Part shown: positions 23,274-23,309 of the stretch, piece by piece
Position numbering within the stretch: the first letter of the stretch is position 1
Layout: each line of letters begins with the position of its first letter
Origin: TCS55 sp964343505
GTDB taxonomy: Bacteria > Fidelibacterota > Marinisomatia > Marinisomatales > TCS55
Direction of reading: 5' to 3'
Assembly (NCBI GenBank): GCA_964343505.1
Contig: CAYFJU010000050.1
Location: 1-23,309 of the forward strand
DNA length: 23,309 nucleotides
The notes under the pieces: generated by a model
The model's input: the letters and a program-made list of their open reading frames with translations, nothing else
Told to the model about the DNA's origin: nothing
Databases searched by the model: none
Made by a program: the position numbers and the translations under genes

Positions 23274-23309
23274 GGGTCAAATTTACAAATGGGAAATTAT
23301 GATAAATAA

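Noticed and set aside
23064..23309. Plus-strand open frame running off the window end
   Set aside because: It is antisense to the DusB N-terminal catalytic domain and shows no protein family features.

Overview
The window reads as chromosomal DNA of a moderate-GC Gram-negative bacterium. The combination of a bifunctional phosphoglucose/phosphomannose isomerase, a DUF151 nuclease fused to a UVR motif, an ALDH4-type P5C dehydrogenase and a PKD/SPOR lipoprotein suggests the FCB side of the tree, possibly Candidatus Marinimicrobia (SAR406). That placement is inference and cannot be confirmed from this sequence alone. Nearly all of the window is coding, and genes are mostly 0-60 nt apart or overlapping.

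Layout. (1) 1-3734, plus strand: the accessory end. It holds the 3' part of a Y1/REP-associated-type transposase carrying an in-frame 18-bp tandem repeat and a short palindrome, then a type I restriction HsdR subunit starting on TTG, then a small stand-alone GGQ release-factor-like protein whose ATG overlaps the hsdR stop. (2) 3819-7756, plus strand: phosphomannomutase/phosphoglucomutase, short-chain polyprenyl diphosphate synthase, bifunctional PGI/PMI and a DUF151-UVR nuclease. Together these supply sugar-phosphate and isoprenoid precursors. (3) 14313-7753, minus strand: the classic lipid cluster yceD-rpmF-plsX-fabH-fabD-fabG-acpP-fabF-rnc. It converges head-on with region 2 so tightly that the two stop codons share bases of one TTAA. 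The 59-residue rpmF gene is included. (4) 21745-14397, minus strand: pruA-arcC-sucC-sucD-ndk, then a PKD/SPOR lipoprotein and an uncharacterised six-helix membrane protein with an acidic tail. (5) 21746-22313: a 568-nt gap packed with inverted repeats. (6) 22314-23273, minus strand: dusB.

How the genes work together. Region 4 can be read as a route from glutamate semialdehyde (PruA, NADH plus glutamate) toward 2-oxoglutarate and succinyl-CoA. Nucleotide triphosphate is made by SucCD and by carbamate kinase, and Ndk balances the NTP pools. Region 3 couples phospholipid and fatty-acid initiation (PlsX, FabH, FabD, FabG, ACP, FabF) to ribosome biogenesis (YceD, L32) and RNA processing (RNase III).

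No complete new defence or mobile system is visible. The most notable non-genic signal is REP-like palindromes in several places (inside the transposase gene, between sucD and ndk, and clustered before dusB) in the same window as a REP-type transposase relative. Other points worth a second look are a Glu/Asp-to-Asn change at a catalytic position of RNase III, the GGQ protein translationally coupled to a restriction gene, and the membrane protein/SPOR lipoprotein pair.
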